From assembly GCA_907165065.1 (NCBI GenBank), contig OU015538.1, positions 19,483,165 through 19,547,164 on the forward strand: a DNA stretch of 64,000 bases. Reading direction: 5' to 3'. The position numbers and the translations under genes are program-made. This DNA is from Caprimulgus europaeus (taxonomy: Eukaryota; Chordata; Aves; Caprimulgiformes; Caprimulgidae). The notes beneath the pieces were generated by a model. It saw only the letters and a program-made list of their open reading frames with translations. It did not search any database and was not told the origin of the DNA. Of this stretch, positions 40,701 through 54,172 are shown piece after piece (the first letter of the stretch is position 1; each line of letters begins with the position of its first letter).

Positions 40701-43027
40701 TTTAAAGAGTTTCAGAAATAAAATGAATGTGTTATTCTGATCTCAAACACAGTAGCTCTTTGAGATTGAAACTGGATTTTTCCTTTTGTCAGATAAACTA
40801 CAGTTAAGAATGTAACTTGTTAAGTAACTTGCTGATGTAGACTAATTGACAGCACTATTCACAGTTTCTTTTCCCTAAAAATGTATAAATGGGACTGGAA
40901 AAATTCAGGTTTTTATCACCTTAAATACACATTTAACAATGCTATTTGCTCACCATGACCAACTTGCAAATCCTAACTTAAGAAACAAATTAAGTACTTG
41001 CAAACATGCTAAAAATTACTTACAAAAACTGAATGTCCTTGACTTTGGTCATTTTCAGGAACAGGATGAAAAATCAGTATTTCCTTTAGAGGGCTACAAG
41101 GTCTATATTATTTCACAAGTCATCTAAGTTATATTGCTTTAAGTGCACTACTAAGGGTCAGAAAAGCTCATTGCTATTCTGAGCTCTCCTGCTCTGGGGA
41201 AAAAAAAAATAATTCACCATTAGTTAAGTGCAGAGATAACACTGTGATGAGCCTACCACAGTTAGCATCCTCACTTTCCAATACCACTATAAGAAATTAA
41301 AAAATGAGATGGCAACTGGATTTATTATTATTTTTACTAGAAAAGCTCAAGTTAATCAATTTTGACTTTATGTTTTCTTGGAATATTGCTCCCTATGGAG
41401 AAACAGTTCTTTAAAGATTATTTGAGTATGTCACTAATATTAATTTAGAATTTAATAAGACATTCTAAAGCAACACATATATGAAACTCATATTAAATAA
41501 ACTATTATTTTAATTTTTCTCTAAGTCTGTATTGTGATAATCTTCCTAACCAAGTTCCTGATTCAAAGAATTTATACACTAATGGAAAATTTATTGAAAG
41601 GTCAGGACTTCCAATTTTTTAGTCACTTTACTGTCTCAATGTTTCCATGTCTGCCACCAGAAATCCTAGCCCCAACCAGCCAAGACAGTATTGCACTATA
41701 TTCTGTTCTTGTTTCTCTCCATTCTTTTGGAAAACTTGTACTTTATATGTCTACCTTGCTACTGAGCCACTGTTTTATTCATTCCCTCTCAGCAGCTCTT
41801 ACTTTTCAAGTATTTGATGCATCAACTGTACTTCTAAAGATGATAAATTTCTTATCTTTTCAGATATAAAAGTGTCACTAAAGGTGCAGTTCCATAATGG
41901 GCTTAAGCCAATTTCAGACCATGCTGCTGCCAAAAGAGGCAACAACTTTTCCTCCCCCCTCCTCTTGTATCGGCGTTAGTGATTTTATGGCAGCACACTG
42001 AATCAGATCAGCCTGTTTCAGCACACTGAAGGTGAAGGGAAGCTCAGCCTTTTTTGTCAACAGCCTGTGGAACAACTTTGGTTTGAAAATTCAGCAGTTA
42101 AAGCTGTCATTTTCTGCTCTTCTCTACCTCTTGCTGCTACCTCCAAATGTCTTTGCGGCTGTTGAGCTGAACTGGGGAACTGATCCATCTGAACAATAGC
42201 CCAGAAAAAATAAAAGATAAAAGGTTATTGTTTGAATCTTCTCCAATCCAGTTACAACACAGGCACAGAAGCCAGAGCCAGCATTCGCAGGAGACAAGGC
42301 AAGGAGGAGCTGCAGGGGCATAAGCAGCATGGAAGGAGAAGCAAGTGAATGGAGCAATCACCATTTAAACCAGGATTGCCACAAAGAAAGTTGTTTGATT
42401 GACTACACCCATGTAAAAAAGCTTGGAAAGGAAAAATTATTCTGATGCACAAGACTGCTACAACAGCAAAATTTTCAAAATCCATTACAAAGCAGAACAA
42501 ATGAGTCCTTTTCCAACAGGCATAAATTCTTTTAGTCCCCAGGGTCTCTGGTGGGACTGGTGGTTCTTTTCATATAAATATGATGAAGGAAGCTGAAGAC
42601 TATGTCAATGAAAGTGTAAATGGTAGAAAGTTAATTCTGATATGTTGGACTAGGAATTAAGAAATCATCACTTAAATCCCTGACAGTTATAGGAAATCAT
42701 CTTTGACTGTATCTTATGCTTAATTTCATAACTGAAACAGCAATCAGACTGGATAACTCCCCAAATCGAGCACATTTTCTTTTAAACTAGAAATCTAACT
42801 AGACTTATCTCCAGTTTGATGTTTTGTCAGATAACTGCAGTCTGTGGAAACTGTAGTACTAAAGTTCCCACTAGAAAATCCCCCCTTTCCAAAAAAAGAT
42901 TGCTAGGCACACAGCTATTTGAAAAATATTTTTTTAACGAATTTTGGCCTGATCTTGGAGGGTCCTGTTCTTAGTACCAGGCATTATTTAATATAGGAAG
43001 CACTACAGTGATGATTTGTGTGAGTGT

Positions 43028-43155
43028 GGCCTTGATCCAACAAAGAACTTAAGTGCCTGCCTCACTTCCCTGTATATTGCTAATCCTCCCATTGATTTGC
43101 ACAGGAATATTCACATGATTCCAATCAAACTTAAGTGCATTGCTGGAGCAGAGCC
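43028..43155. mobile_element. Ancient inverted-repeat (MITE-like) element, degenerate
   Basis: The left arm (43028-43053) and the reverse complement of the right arm (43130-43155) agree at 20 of 26 positions: ggccttgatccaacaaagaa against ggctctgctccagcaatgca, both followed by cttaag. The arms and the spacer words cattgattt and tcacatg match a pattern I associate with an old, widespread sauropsid palindromic repeat (CCTGATCCAGCAAAGCACTTAAGCA..). The family name is not certain. An 83-codon frame across it (43016-43267) is a by-product. Confidence 0.65.
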
Positions 43156-45615
43156 AGAGTGCACTGAACGTTGCATGACTGAGCCCACGATGGCCAAAGG
43201 TTTGGAGATGGTCCCATTCAATTTCACAGATCGAAATGCACATCTCTCTGGAAAGACATCACACTGAAAATTTATACCTCACTTAACGCTTCCTCTGTTT
43301 TGAGAAATCCTCTACAGGAATTAATGTCTCCCATGATACTTCCTGGTATGCATGTGTGCTAATTTACTCAGTAAAGATGCATTTTGGTAGCACATTTACA
43401 TTTTCCAGTACTTACAGTTGCACCACTTTATGTCTCTTCCACTCTAGGATAAGCAGTGACATGGCTTGTAAAGAGATTATATTGCTTTCAATATTAGTAA
43501 GTTGTTGGTTCCAGCAAAAGACATAACCACTATACAAAATTTCTCTTTATGTCTCATCATTTATATGTAGTCTTCCTCTGTCATAATCTTTGAATAATAG
43601 TTTGAGAAATTTATGATAAAATCCTGATAAAATTGTATATAAATATCAGTTAAATCAAGAAAATACTATATAACCTCTTAGGGGACTCAAAGTCACAGCT
43701 TTTCGGCTGACCGAGGAAAAAAAAGCCAGGAGACTGGAAATTGGAAACACTGGTCACATTCAACAAATCAAAGCTACTGATTACAAGAAGATAATGAGAA
43801 AAAAAATTCCCCCAGACCACGACTGTTGCATTGGGTCAGTTCTGAAGAACTACAGCCAGTGAGGAGCTAAGGAAAGTGGAAGTTGCCTGTTTTTGGTGCT
43901 TTACCAAGGGACATGAGTGCAAGTGACAGAGCTGGAAGAAGTTACTATTTCCATTTTCCCCAGACACGTCTCTTTGCAAGGTCATGTTGGTATGTACACC
44001 GAGTCTGAATTGAAACCAAAGAGATTTGGCTCTACAGATGGAAAGAGAAAAGGTCAAAACAAAGCTGCTTCTTCAGGGACTGAAGGGAAAATCCTTGGAG
44101 ACCAGGATGATAACTGATGACGCTTAAATGAATGTTATCTTCATCAGTTTTTTTATTAAACAAATTCAGACCTTCAAAATGCAGGTGCTCAGCTACATCC
44201 ACCTCTCCTCTTAGAACCAGAAGGATAGAATTTTATAAGTACCAGTGGTTATTGGCACCAAACAGCTGTGTAAGTAGCACTATAGGGGTTTGGAACACGA
44301 CGTTCTAGCACAAAACCATCTCTAACAAAAATGTGCAAGACCAATCTTCCAACTTCAGTCTTAGAGCACCAGCAATTGTCACCACCTCCAGGTCAGCACT
44401 CTTATGTATAAGCTGAGATACAGAGTACACCCATGTTTTGAGATGTTCGTGTTTTAGATGAGGACTGAACATGCCATATGGATATTGCTGGTTGTCTGTG
44501 ACATACAGGTATCCAAATCATAACAGACAGGAGCTCTTACTCATGCTAATTGCTCAAAGGCAGAATAACAGAGTATCTATTCACTGTGCTGGCAGAAACA
44601 TTGTCCTACAATGCTGGTGGCTCCTTTAGATCTGGTAGATCCATTGAAGTAGTCAACCACACGCTTGAATGAGCCATCCAATGGTGTAGTTTATCTGGGG
44701 ACAGATTAAAGCATTTTTTCCTCCTCATCTTTCCAGCTATAAATGCCTAATCAAATTCTAAATTTCATGGAAAGGGTCTTGTAAGAACTACCTCTGTGCC
44801 ACTTAAACTCTACTAAAAAAATAAACAAAAAAAGGATGTGATAACTAGGCTGAAAACATCATGTAATGAGTTTATTTTGCATATTGGGAAATTTTCACAT
44901 TTCATTCTGAAACAGGTTGTTACATCTTGCTACTACATAAGCTGGCAGTTGTGCTGTATTTTGGAAATACTGTGAACACGTTTTGATTTGATGCTGGCAG
45001 GCTTCCAGTTAAGCTGAATTACAATGAATGCCAACACATTACAATCTCTTTCAGTAAACACAAACCCCAGTTTCTCAGGCAAACGGCCATATGCCATGTT
45101 CTCACACTATTCATTTTTAACCTAAAGAACTGAATTTAGACATTGCTTAGGAAGAAAAAGAGACAGTCAATGGAACTCCTCCTGCACTTAAAAGAGCTGA
45201 ATTTGCTTCAGTGTCAGAGAAAGATGAGTGACAAACTGCACTGTACAGCTACACCAACTGGAGGAAGGTAATTCCATTTCCAAGGACTAAGAAATGGAGG
45301 TGGGAGCAGGAAGGTGATGCCTCATTCTCTATTTTTCTCTGCGTTTGCTTGAGTGGGGAGTATTTGCTTCTGTGGCCATGCACATGCTTCAAAGCTACTC
45401 CAAACCATCAATTACTGCTGCATGGAGACATCTAAGCATGACAATTTGAGGATGTTCTCAGACTGAAGTAAATTCCCTTTGAGAAGACAGAAATTTATTC
45501 TAGAGAGAATCTTACAATGTTAGTTAAAAATGTCTGAAGATGAACTAAGCTAGGCAGGGGCACGGCCAGAATTCAGAGCTCACCCCTTGCTAAGGATCTC
45601 ATTTCTCACAGTGAA

Positions 45616-45637
45616 ATGTCACATACGTATGTGACAT
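45616..45637. other. Perfect 22-bp palindrome
   Basis: The two 11-base halves, atgtcacatac and gtatgtgacat, are exact reverse complements with no spacer. The surrounding sequence is ordinary intron. It could be a binding site for a dimeric factor, a remnant of a small inverted-repeat transposon, or chance. Confidence 0.97.
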
Positions 45638-45949
45638 GAACTTCCAGCCAAATAAATATGTAGCTCCACAAGCTTCCCAGAAAAGTGTTTCAATATTGAT
45701 CAAAATATTCCCAATACTTCTTCATTTCTTCAAGACAGTTCTGACACAACTCCTCGGACAAGGCAGTGACAGGCAGAAGCACTGTGAGTGGACAGCTCTT
45801 TTGTTGTCTTTTTAAACCTGGCAGAAATGACAATTCTCTTCTTTGAAGCCTGACAAAAAGAAGTGGGAGAGCTCAAATTCACCTAAAAAAAGGAGGGGGG
45901 TGGGAAAAAGGAAGGAAAAATGGACTGGAATGCACTTCCACAGTCACAA

Positions 45950-46265
45950 ACACCTTCCTACTGAAAGAGGTGGTGGTGGTACTGGTCTCCAGCTCTTGCC
46001 TGCACATTCTGATCCCCTCTCTTGCATCCACACTCCCAGTTGCTGAGCTGTGCAGCGAGTTGGAAGAGCTCAGAGCTCCCCAATGCACGAGTGAGAACGG
46101 GTTTATCCCTGTTAGGGGGCAGCACGTTGCCAGGACGATGACAAAACCGCTGCTACCTGATGGCACAGCGCTGGTCAGCCCGAATGGATGGGGAACCTGC
46201 ACCACTGGCTGCCTGACTCAGAGCTGTGAAATCTGCAACCTACCTTCCAGAGATACTCCAAGGTG
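45950..46265. other. GC-rich islet with CpGs, origin unknown
   Basis: G+C and CpG rise relative to the flanks (for example gtgcagcgag, ccaggacgatg, ccgctgctacc, gcccgaatgg). Open frames of about 100 codons on both strands (45879-46205 minus, 45970-46266 plus) have no recognised domain. It lies just 5' of an ancient LINE tail. A dispersed repeat or regulatory segment is possible. I considered CNKSR2 exon 1 here and found no matching peptide. Confidence 0.4.
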
Positions 46266-46354
46266 AGCTCTGGCTTCTTAACATACAAATCCTCAAGGAG
46301 CACAGATACATGAACCTAAAATATGTATTATTACTATACATATTATTATATGTA

Positions 46355-46535
46355 CTATTAATAATAATAATGCCTTATCCTTAGGTAGCACTTTTTTTGT
46401 TAGCAAAGCTCAGAGCTCATTTTAATTCCCTATTTCACAGCCAGGAAAATGGAACCAAAGAGATGTAAAGCAATTTTCATGAAATCACACTCAAGAGCAG
46501 CAGGAGAACTAGAAATACACCCCATGTCTTTTCAC
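46355..46535 (-). mobile_element. Ancient L2/L3-type LINE 3' tail
   Basis: Starting with an (AAT)n run that fits the terminal microsatellite of such LINEs, the plus strand then shows ggtagcac, ttagcaaagctcagagc, ccctatttcacagccaggaa, gagatgtaaagcaattttca, gaaatcacac and gagaactagaaatacacccc. In order these correspond to the reverse-complemented tail pattern CATTTTACAG..GGAAACTGAGGC..GAGAGGTTAAGTGAC..GGTCACAC..GAGCTAGGAATAGAACCC. It is heavily diverged and non-coding. Confidence 0.65.
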
Positions 46536-48573
46536 AGTTTTCATGCATGGGCTTAATTAACTGGGAAAAATTAGAATCTTCTCTAAGCAGAAGTGAAAGG
46601 GAACACACAAACTACCCAGTCCTCCACCGAAACCTTTATGGTCTCAGAAAATAAAGGAAAGTTTATGACACACACTTTGCCTTTAGTTTTCTGAAAATAA
46701 TCTTTCAAAATTTGCAATAAGCACTATTGAAGCTGTATTTTCCTCCGACGGATTTTAGTTCACAAGCATTCATAATCCAAATAAACTCAACCAAGTATTG
46801 TAAATGAGAGATGGGAAATTACATCCACTTGGTCTACCACATCTTTATCACATTCTTCATGCCAAAAAATTCAAATGACTGTGTATTATGTATTCACACA
46901 TTCTGTCGCTTGCTCTTTAACTCTACTTGTTTTCCCACACATTTCTTGTTCATTTTGCAAATACTAACTTAACATCCTTGTCTTTTTTTGGTTTAATCCC
47001 CTGTACTCCCATTTCTTAATCCCTGTACCTCTGTTTTTAGACTACCCCCCTGTTTATTCCATTTGCATCCTGCAATGTCAGCTCTAACTCCTATTTCCTA
47101 ACCGGCAATTTCTGTTGTCATTTCTACTAACGTGCAGCTGCGAGCACAGTAATGATGCAGACATATCACAATTTGCAGCCCGTCCCTTTTTGCAGCCCAC
47201 TCTATTGCCTTCTAAACAATTTTAATTCCACTCTGCAACTACATGGCATTCCCATTTTTCTCCCTGCAAAACAGCATGCCAAAGCCATGTCAAAATTCAT
47301 CCCCTTCAAAAGCTTTGTTAGCAAGTTAATAAAACAAATATAAGAAAATCTTAAATTTTCCTAAATTTTGTTGTGCTCAGTCCTTGCTTTTCAGTTATTT
47401 TAACCCAAGGCATTCTCATAATTCTCCTACAACCAGTTCTCTTACCGCAGTAACCACATCTCTGCATGGATTCAATCTCTGAGCACTGGATGGGTCAGTA
47501 GAACAATCAGCTTCCAATTGAAGCTCAAAATCTTTGAGAAATTTCTGGAGCAAACACAACTCTGACCCCCCAAAAATATATAAAGCATTTCACCATTGTT
47601 TCCAGAACTGAAAACCAAAGTGGACTACAATGTGAGCAAACTCTAGTGTCTAGTTTCTGTCTCTGCAGTGAGCAGAACAGATATGAGCTGCTTCTGCAGT
47701 TACAGTGCCTTCTTGACCATGCACCTTGAGGAGACAGAGCTCGTTTTCTAATTGCTTACATTTGCTGATGCAACTTGAGGCTTTTCATAAGTGCAATCAA
47801 GAATGTGACTGTTGATGTGAAGATCACTGAAATGTGGTTAAGAGCATCAGACCTCAGCTGAAAGGCTCTTCATTCCATGTTTAGCTTCCAGGAATGACTT
47901 GTGAGATTTTACCCTGCTCATTTAACAGACATTGGATGATAAAAAATGTGAACCAGGGCTCCTTAGAACTTTCTAAACAAGTTTTATTTCTATGCTGCTG
48001 GATTTGCTGCTATACCATTTAACTCAAAGGTAGAAACTGATTAAAAGTTCCCTCAAGTTTAGCCTTATCTCCCAGTTCCATTTTGTGAAGTCTAGTTATC
48101 CCACACATGCACAAATAATTTTTCTCTTTCACTCTTACTCTCATTATCCTTTAATTACTCTGTTCTTTTTGATCTGAAGCACTCTGCTTCTCTCTCTCTT
48201 GAAAAACATCAAATCTCTCTGGGAATCCACCTCCAAACTCCTTATAGTTCCTCCATCCCTGTACCTTCCAAGTCTCATGGCATATTTTCTCTTCTTCCTG
48301 CACACTCCTTTCCACTGGCTTTTGAAAATTTGCTTCTTTCACATTCCATCAAAACTGCTCCCTTTCCTTTTCATAGCATGGTAGGCAGAGCATGAAACAC
48401 ATAAACAAACTTCAAAGGCTGTGTCCATAAACAGACTGAAATATTGTCTGACCAGAACTGTGTGACTTGGAGAACCAGAGCACTAGAAATTGAATGAAAT
48501 GCAGTAACACAATAGGTCACGCCAACTGGGAACTATTAGCAGATTACTGCTGCTGTGTGGAGTCAGCGGTTAC

Positions 48574-48618
48574 AGGAGAGGAGAAAAGAGAAAAAAAAGG
48601 AAAAAGAAAAGGGAAGAA
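48574..48618. repeat. 45-base uninterrupted purine tract
   Basis: Only A and G across 45 bases, with interspersed GG and AAAA blocks. It is polypyrimidine on the CNKSR2 transcript strand within intron 1. Confidence 0.9.
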
Positions 48619-50110
48619 CCTGAGTACTCTAGTGTCTGAGATCACTTCCACATAGTAATGGGATGTGAGGAAGGGAAATACAAATCTCAAGTGAATTAGG
48701 AGACACATTTTCAATATTTTTAATTTACTCACACTAAAATGAGTCAAAGAGATATGGTGATTTTCTTATTTTTTATTGTAAATCTGTCAAAGTTTCCTTA
48801 ATAATCAGCTTTATTAGTTCAAAACAAAACCATGCTTCATAGATTTTGCCACAAATATAAATGACTTGTATCACTAAAAAACTGATTGTCTTCATTATTT
48901 TATATTTACTCTTTCTTATTTTAAAAGTCTGGAATGCCATGTTGGATTCTCTTTAAGCTCTGAGCCTACCAGATGTGTTACTCATCCACGTTTTGGTTGT
49001 GTGTTCTAGTACCTCCTTCCCTAAATAATACTAGCATCTAGAGTGGCCAAAGCAGAGAGATGCACCTTACTCTCCAATCCATTGACACAAAGGCTAGATA
49101 CAAAATCATGTTGCTTAATTTTTCTGAAAGGTTGTGAAATTTCATTCTTTAATTGACAAATAAGATCTTTAAGTTCAAAACCAAATCAGTAGAACAACTC
49201 TACCACAGAACCACTCAGAAAAAGTCCAGTTATTGCTTCTAGGTGATTTATGCATTTTACATTTTTCACTTGCTAATTTTCCAGGAAAAAAAAAAAAAAA
49301 TCACAAACCTGTAGGGGATCATATTGAGGGTGTTCTCATTTTCTGCTCAACTCATTGCAATTCTTATTTCAATTCAAGATTTATCAGAAATTGCTGGGTT
49401 TATATCTAAGTATCTTCTTTGGAAAAATCCAAAAGGAGGAACAATAGCACTGAGGACATGCTGATGATCTCAAGTGTTATTGATCAACAGGTTTTTCTTG
49501 ATGACAGATCTATACACAAGAAAATAATAAAGTGGAGTTGTGTATAGCAAGTGAGGTGTCCCATAGGGACAGGTCTGTTTTCTGGCTACATCTGCTCATA
49601 CAAGCTTTCATAAGAATTATCCTTTGCCTTGTCAGGTTCAAGTGCCTTAGGAGGTATTTAATTCACTGCCACAGAATTTAGCATATATGCAAGTACCAGT
49701 GTAAGTTGCTAGCATAATTTCTGGGTTAATCAGGCACTTTTCATGTCACATTCTATTAATACAGTGTAAAACTGAGCATTGTCACATTTATCAATTTTAT
49801 CAGATTACTAAAGTTATAACTTTATTTTTTTTTAACAAGTTTGCAGTGCTTGTTATATAACACAAAATTATCTGCTATGACCTCAGACTTTATTTAACTT
49901 TAATATACTTTTTTTGGGCCTGTGAAACTTTATGCACAATTATTAAAACCATAAACTTCACAAAAGCATTAACAAAAGTAGATCTGAAAGCGCAAAAACA
50001 TTTGCTCAAGTGTGTAGTTTTGCCATGGAGGGAAAAACATACCTAAGGTTTCAGAGTGTAAAGAACAAGAACTGGAGAAAGTAATGAAGTATTTATGCTA
50101 ATAATGAGAA

Positions 50111-50166
50111 GGTGCAGGTTGGTTGGGGTTTTTTGGGGGGATATTTTGTTTGGTTGGGGGTTTTTC
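50111..50166. repeat. G/T-rich tract with several G runs
   Basis: The plus strand is only G and T for most of its length, with runs of 4, 6 and 5 G. It could form a G-quadruplex on the plus strand, the non-template strand for an antisense transcript. It belongs to the scattered family of G/T or A/C tracts noted in the findings. Confidence 0.7.
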
Positions 50167-53100
50167 TTGAACTTGTTGATCCTCAAGTCTTGCACACTAA
50201 AAAATAATCAGGACAAATTCTTGTAGATTTGTCTGCTGGATTATGTCACTTTGGTTGCTTGTGGGTTTTCTTTTTTTCCCCCACCTATATATGATGAATA
50301 AATTTATAGCTGATATTTATCACTGTAACATTAAGACAGTATGCCCAGAGCAATTTTGGAAAGAGTGAAACAAAGGACTACTCTGTTGAGGAGATTACAA
50401 AGCATGACTTGCAGAGACCCAACCATTATGCGTTGAAGATGTTCTGCTGTTACAGAGAGGGAATGTTCATTAATGCTCATCTGTTATTATGGCAGTCATG
50501 TCAGATTAATTTCATCTGCTGTCTTCAGAGCAATCTCCTATCAGATATGTCAAAGTGGCCAAAATGTTATTGGCACACACATCCCAAATTCTTTCATTTG
50601 CTTCTAAAATCTACCAAAGTAATTTATAGACAGCATGCAACAATCCAGTAACAGCAAACCTAACTGTACACCTTAAGACTAATATCACCAGGAAGCAAAC
50701 AGATCTCATTTAAATAGTCTCAAAGCCAAATCAGCTCCCAGAAACTGCTCCACAGCATGACCACTGCAACTGCAGGAGATTCACCAGTCTTGTCAAATCC
50801 AGCACTGGCATTCTTCTATAAATCTGCCCATACAATCTGCATCAACACACACATTTTTCACCCATAAAAGAATGACAAGTTACACCTCAAAAAATCTCAA
50901 ACATCTGTTATCTCGAGGAGGAAAGTTTGAATACAAGGTTTTATGTGAAGTTTACAACTCTTCCACCTGAAAACAGTAAAAGATGGGAAATACAAAATTA
51001 AAATGTCAGACTCTGCTTTCAAGAGAAAGAGGCTCCTTTTGCATTTCTCATGAATAAGGCAGGGAATCAAATTTTATGCCTTTTTCTCAGTGAAAGGAAA
51101 TTCTAACAGCATTCAGCTACAGTTAAACTTGGTCTATAAAAATTCTTCAGAGAATCTTACTGCTAAGAAGGGAAGAATTACCTATTACATCAAACTTAGA
51201 AGTCTTAGGCCAGTAGTCCCTCTCCTGGTGGACAGTAGATGATGTGAAGTGTACTACAAAACTCAGGCAATCATGCTGGTTATAGTCCATAAATCTGAAA
51301 CCTCACCATTTATTCCTAGCCTTCACGTCCTATTTTTAATAAGTACTCATCCACAAAAGGATTTCTCCTTTCCCCCTCACCATATTTTGGTATCTTCTAA
51401 TGACTTGATAGAAGCCTTCTGAAAATGTACATCCAATACCAACAAATAGATCAAAGACATCTTTATCTGCATTCTCATCAATACTCACCAAGAACTCTGA
51501 TAGATTTAGGAAGCATAAGTCCATTTATAAATTCTCCCCATTGTATCATATTTATTCATATAACTCTTAATTTTTAACACTAGTTTCTACCATACTTGCT
51601 TAGTAGGAAAACGAGATTTATGTATCCAGTATACCACAGTCACATGATAATGCCTTGTAAAGATTTATATCTCATTTGCATTGTTTTATCTCTCTACTAC
51701 TAGGACTTATTTGAATAAAAGATTCTATATCAGTTGTCTCATATTTGAGGGTCTGGTGTGTTTTGTGGGTGCTTTGTTTGGTTCGTTTTTAAAGCTTTTA
51801 CAATTGTTTTAGTAAACCAGCTTGTAACAATTTTGTGTTGTCCACCAATTTATTACATAAACTGTCTGCTAACACTTTCATCTCAGACAATGCTCCAGGC
51901 ATATTTCCTGTAAAGAATATCCTCCTGATCTCCTCTAGTAATGAGTTATTTATTTTACATTATATTTTCAATTCAGCAGACAAAAGACAAATGATGTTAT
52001 GTACAATACAGTTTAACAGAGGAGCATATAATGTTCAAATTAGGCAATTACTTGTAAAACAGTTGTGATGAATACTGCACTTAAACTCAATCATGCTCTT
52101 TTTTCAATATTTTTCCTGTACTGTGTACAGGCCAAAGCTTCCTAAATGGATGAAGAGATCCAAATACTAAAATGAATCATTAGCAGACAAATTAAACTTG
52201 TTATCAAAATGCAACTCCATTGTTAACAGACGAAAAATGAGCAGATGAAATGACTGCAGCAGGAAAATCTAATAACAGCTCGTCTGTGACCTGTCAGCTC
52301 CTACCACAGCACATAATTTATAGCAGCATATACTCACCAATTATTTCGTACCTGCATGTATTCTTATATCTCTAAAGTAATTTCAGGGTTCAGCTATGCA
52401 ACTTTATTTCCAAATTAGCAGTTTCCAGGGAATGTCCTACCAGAGTAATAGGCTGAAGAAAAAGGAAGGGAGAAGAGGGAAGCTGGGAACCTTCTTGGCA
52501 GAGCATGAGAGGTACTTGCAAGGTTCGAACATGAAAAGACAAGGGAAAAAAGGAGACCCTAAAATTCAGACAAGACATTCCCACCCCTATGCAGAGCTTA
52601 TTTTGTAATTCTTGGTTCTAATGACAGAACCAGGAGAGAGAAAGGAGGCAGAGGGACCGAAGCAATAGCACGAGTTCTCCCTATAACCAATTTCCTCCCT
52701 ATTATCAATATCAGCTGTTGAAAGACTTCTAAATTCTGCTTTAACTATCAGGAGATATGTTTGCCTCATAACAATACTAGATAGAGAACAAATTAATCTC
52801 CAGTGAACATAAACAGTAACGACCTTACTAAAAGGGTCCCGCTTTCAGCACTCTTGAAATTTGACTTTTTTACAGCAAAGAAGGATCTGACTTTTAAACA
52901 GAAGTTTTGCAAACCAAAGTATTGAACTTTTTGCTCACTTGCTCTCGGATGTTTTGCAGGTCATATTCTGAAGTAATATGAAGCGTAACAGAATGTGGAA
53001 ACTGAGTCAAAGGGTGAAGCATGGGACACGATAGCACACAGGCTTCAGGGGTTTGGAACTTTGCTTCTCTGTTAGCCCACTCAACACATGAGAAGTAAAG

Positions 53101-53857
53101 GCCTGTGCAAGTGCAGAAACACCTCAAAACTCTGCATGTGTATGAAGATGCAATCGTCACGGAATCACAAATATTATTTAAAATTAAATCTCCTATAGAG
53201 ATTTTATTTATATACTATGATTTTCCTACACAGGCTACTCAGCTTTTCTGAGATAGATTCTCTATCTGCATGACATGGCATGACAAGCCAAACAGGAAAG
53301 GGTGACAGAGGCAGGGGGCTGTGTCATGACTGTACCCAGCACTGGGCTGCATGATGGAAGAAGAGCTACAACAGATGCAAAGACACTGTAGTGCACGGTG
53401 CTTGGAAAGAGGGTAAGAGAAATCCCCACACCGAGATCTTTTCTTCCCTTAAGTAAATAGGAAGATTAGACAGAAGCAACATCACACAGTGCAGGGAGCA
53501 GTACAACAAAGGGAGACTTCAGAGGGAGCAGTCTGTTGCTGATATGAACCTGGGATAATCCTTAAAATGTTGGTTTAAAAAATATGATTTTCTAAAACGG
53601 AGAAAGCACCTGAAATGTCCTTTTTCCTCCTTGACTGGCATTTATGTGAATCATAGCACTGTGAAGAACACATGGATTTGTCAGTTATATTCATTACCTT
53701 TCTGCTATGTTTTGATGACTTTAAATGGCTTATCTGAAGTATCAGGCATTCTGTAATCTTCAAGCCTTTAAACTGTAACTACACAAGTGCTACAAAACCA
53801 CAGCTTCTTCCTGACTCAGGTCTGTACTTCTGTGTGATTTTTTACTCTTAGAGTGAT

Positions 53858-54172
53858 AAAATGGTTTGGGTTGGAAGGGACCCTCAAAGGTCCAACTCCC
53901 CTGAGGTGAGCAGGGACATCTTTACTAGAGCAGGTTGCTCAGAGTCCCATCAAGCCTGATTTTGAATATCTTCAGGGATGGGGCCTCCACCACCTCTCTG
54001 GGCAATCTGTTCCAGTGATCCACCACCCTCATATTGAAGAATTTTTTCCCAATATCCAACCTAAATCTACCCTTTTCTAGTTTAAAACCATTACCCCTCA
54101 TCCTATTGCTACCTGCCCTTGTGAACAGTTCTTCCACAGCTTTCTTACTGGCACCTTTCAGGACCAAAAGAA
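53858..54172 (-). mobile_element. CR1 LINE, 5'-truncated copy: C-terminal end of ORF2 plus 3' end
   Basis: On the minus strand an 80-codon open frame (53925-54167) contains GNGFKLEKGRFRLDI, KFFNMRVVDHWNRLPREVVE and APSLKIFKIRLDGTLSNLL. This is the well-known C-terminal end of the CR1 ORF2 protein downstream of its reverse transcriptase. It is followed by the 3' untranslated end, whose complement reads atggtttgggttggaaggga. The frame ends at a natural stop just after SNLL. The copy has lost the endonuclease and reverse-transcriptase domains, so it cannot move by itself. It is on the same strand as CNKSR2. Confidence 0.95.

Noticed and set aside
45970-46266. Candidate CNKSR2 first exon or promoter in the GC-rich islet
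   Set aside because: Neither strand contains the SKWSP..VVDWMKG peptide or a donor after a phase-1 G, so nothing links it to exon 2.
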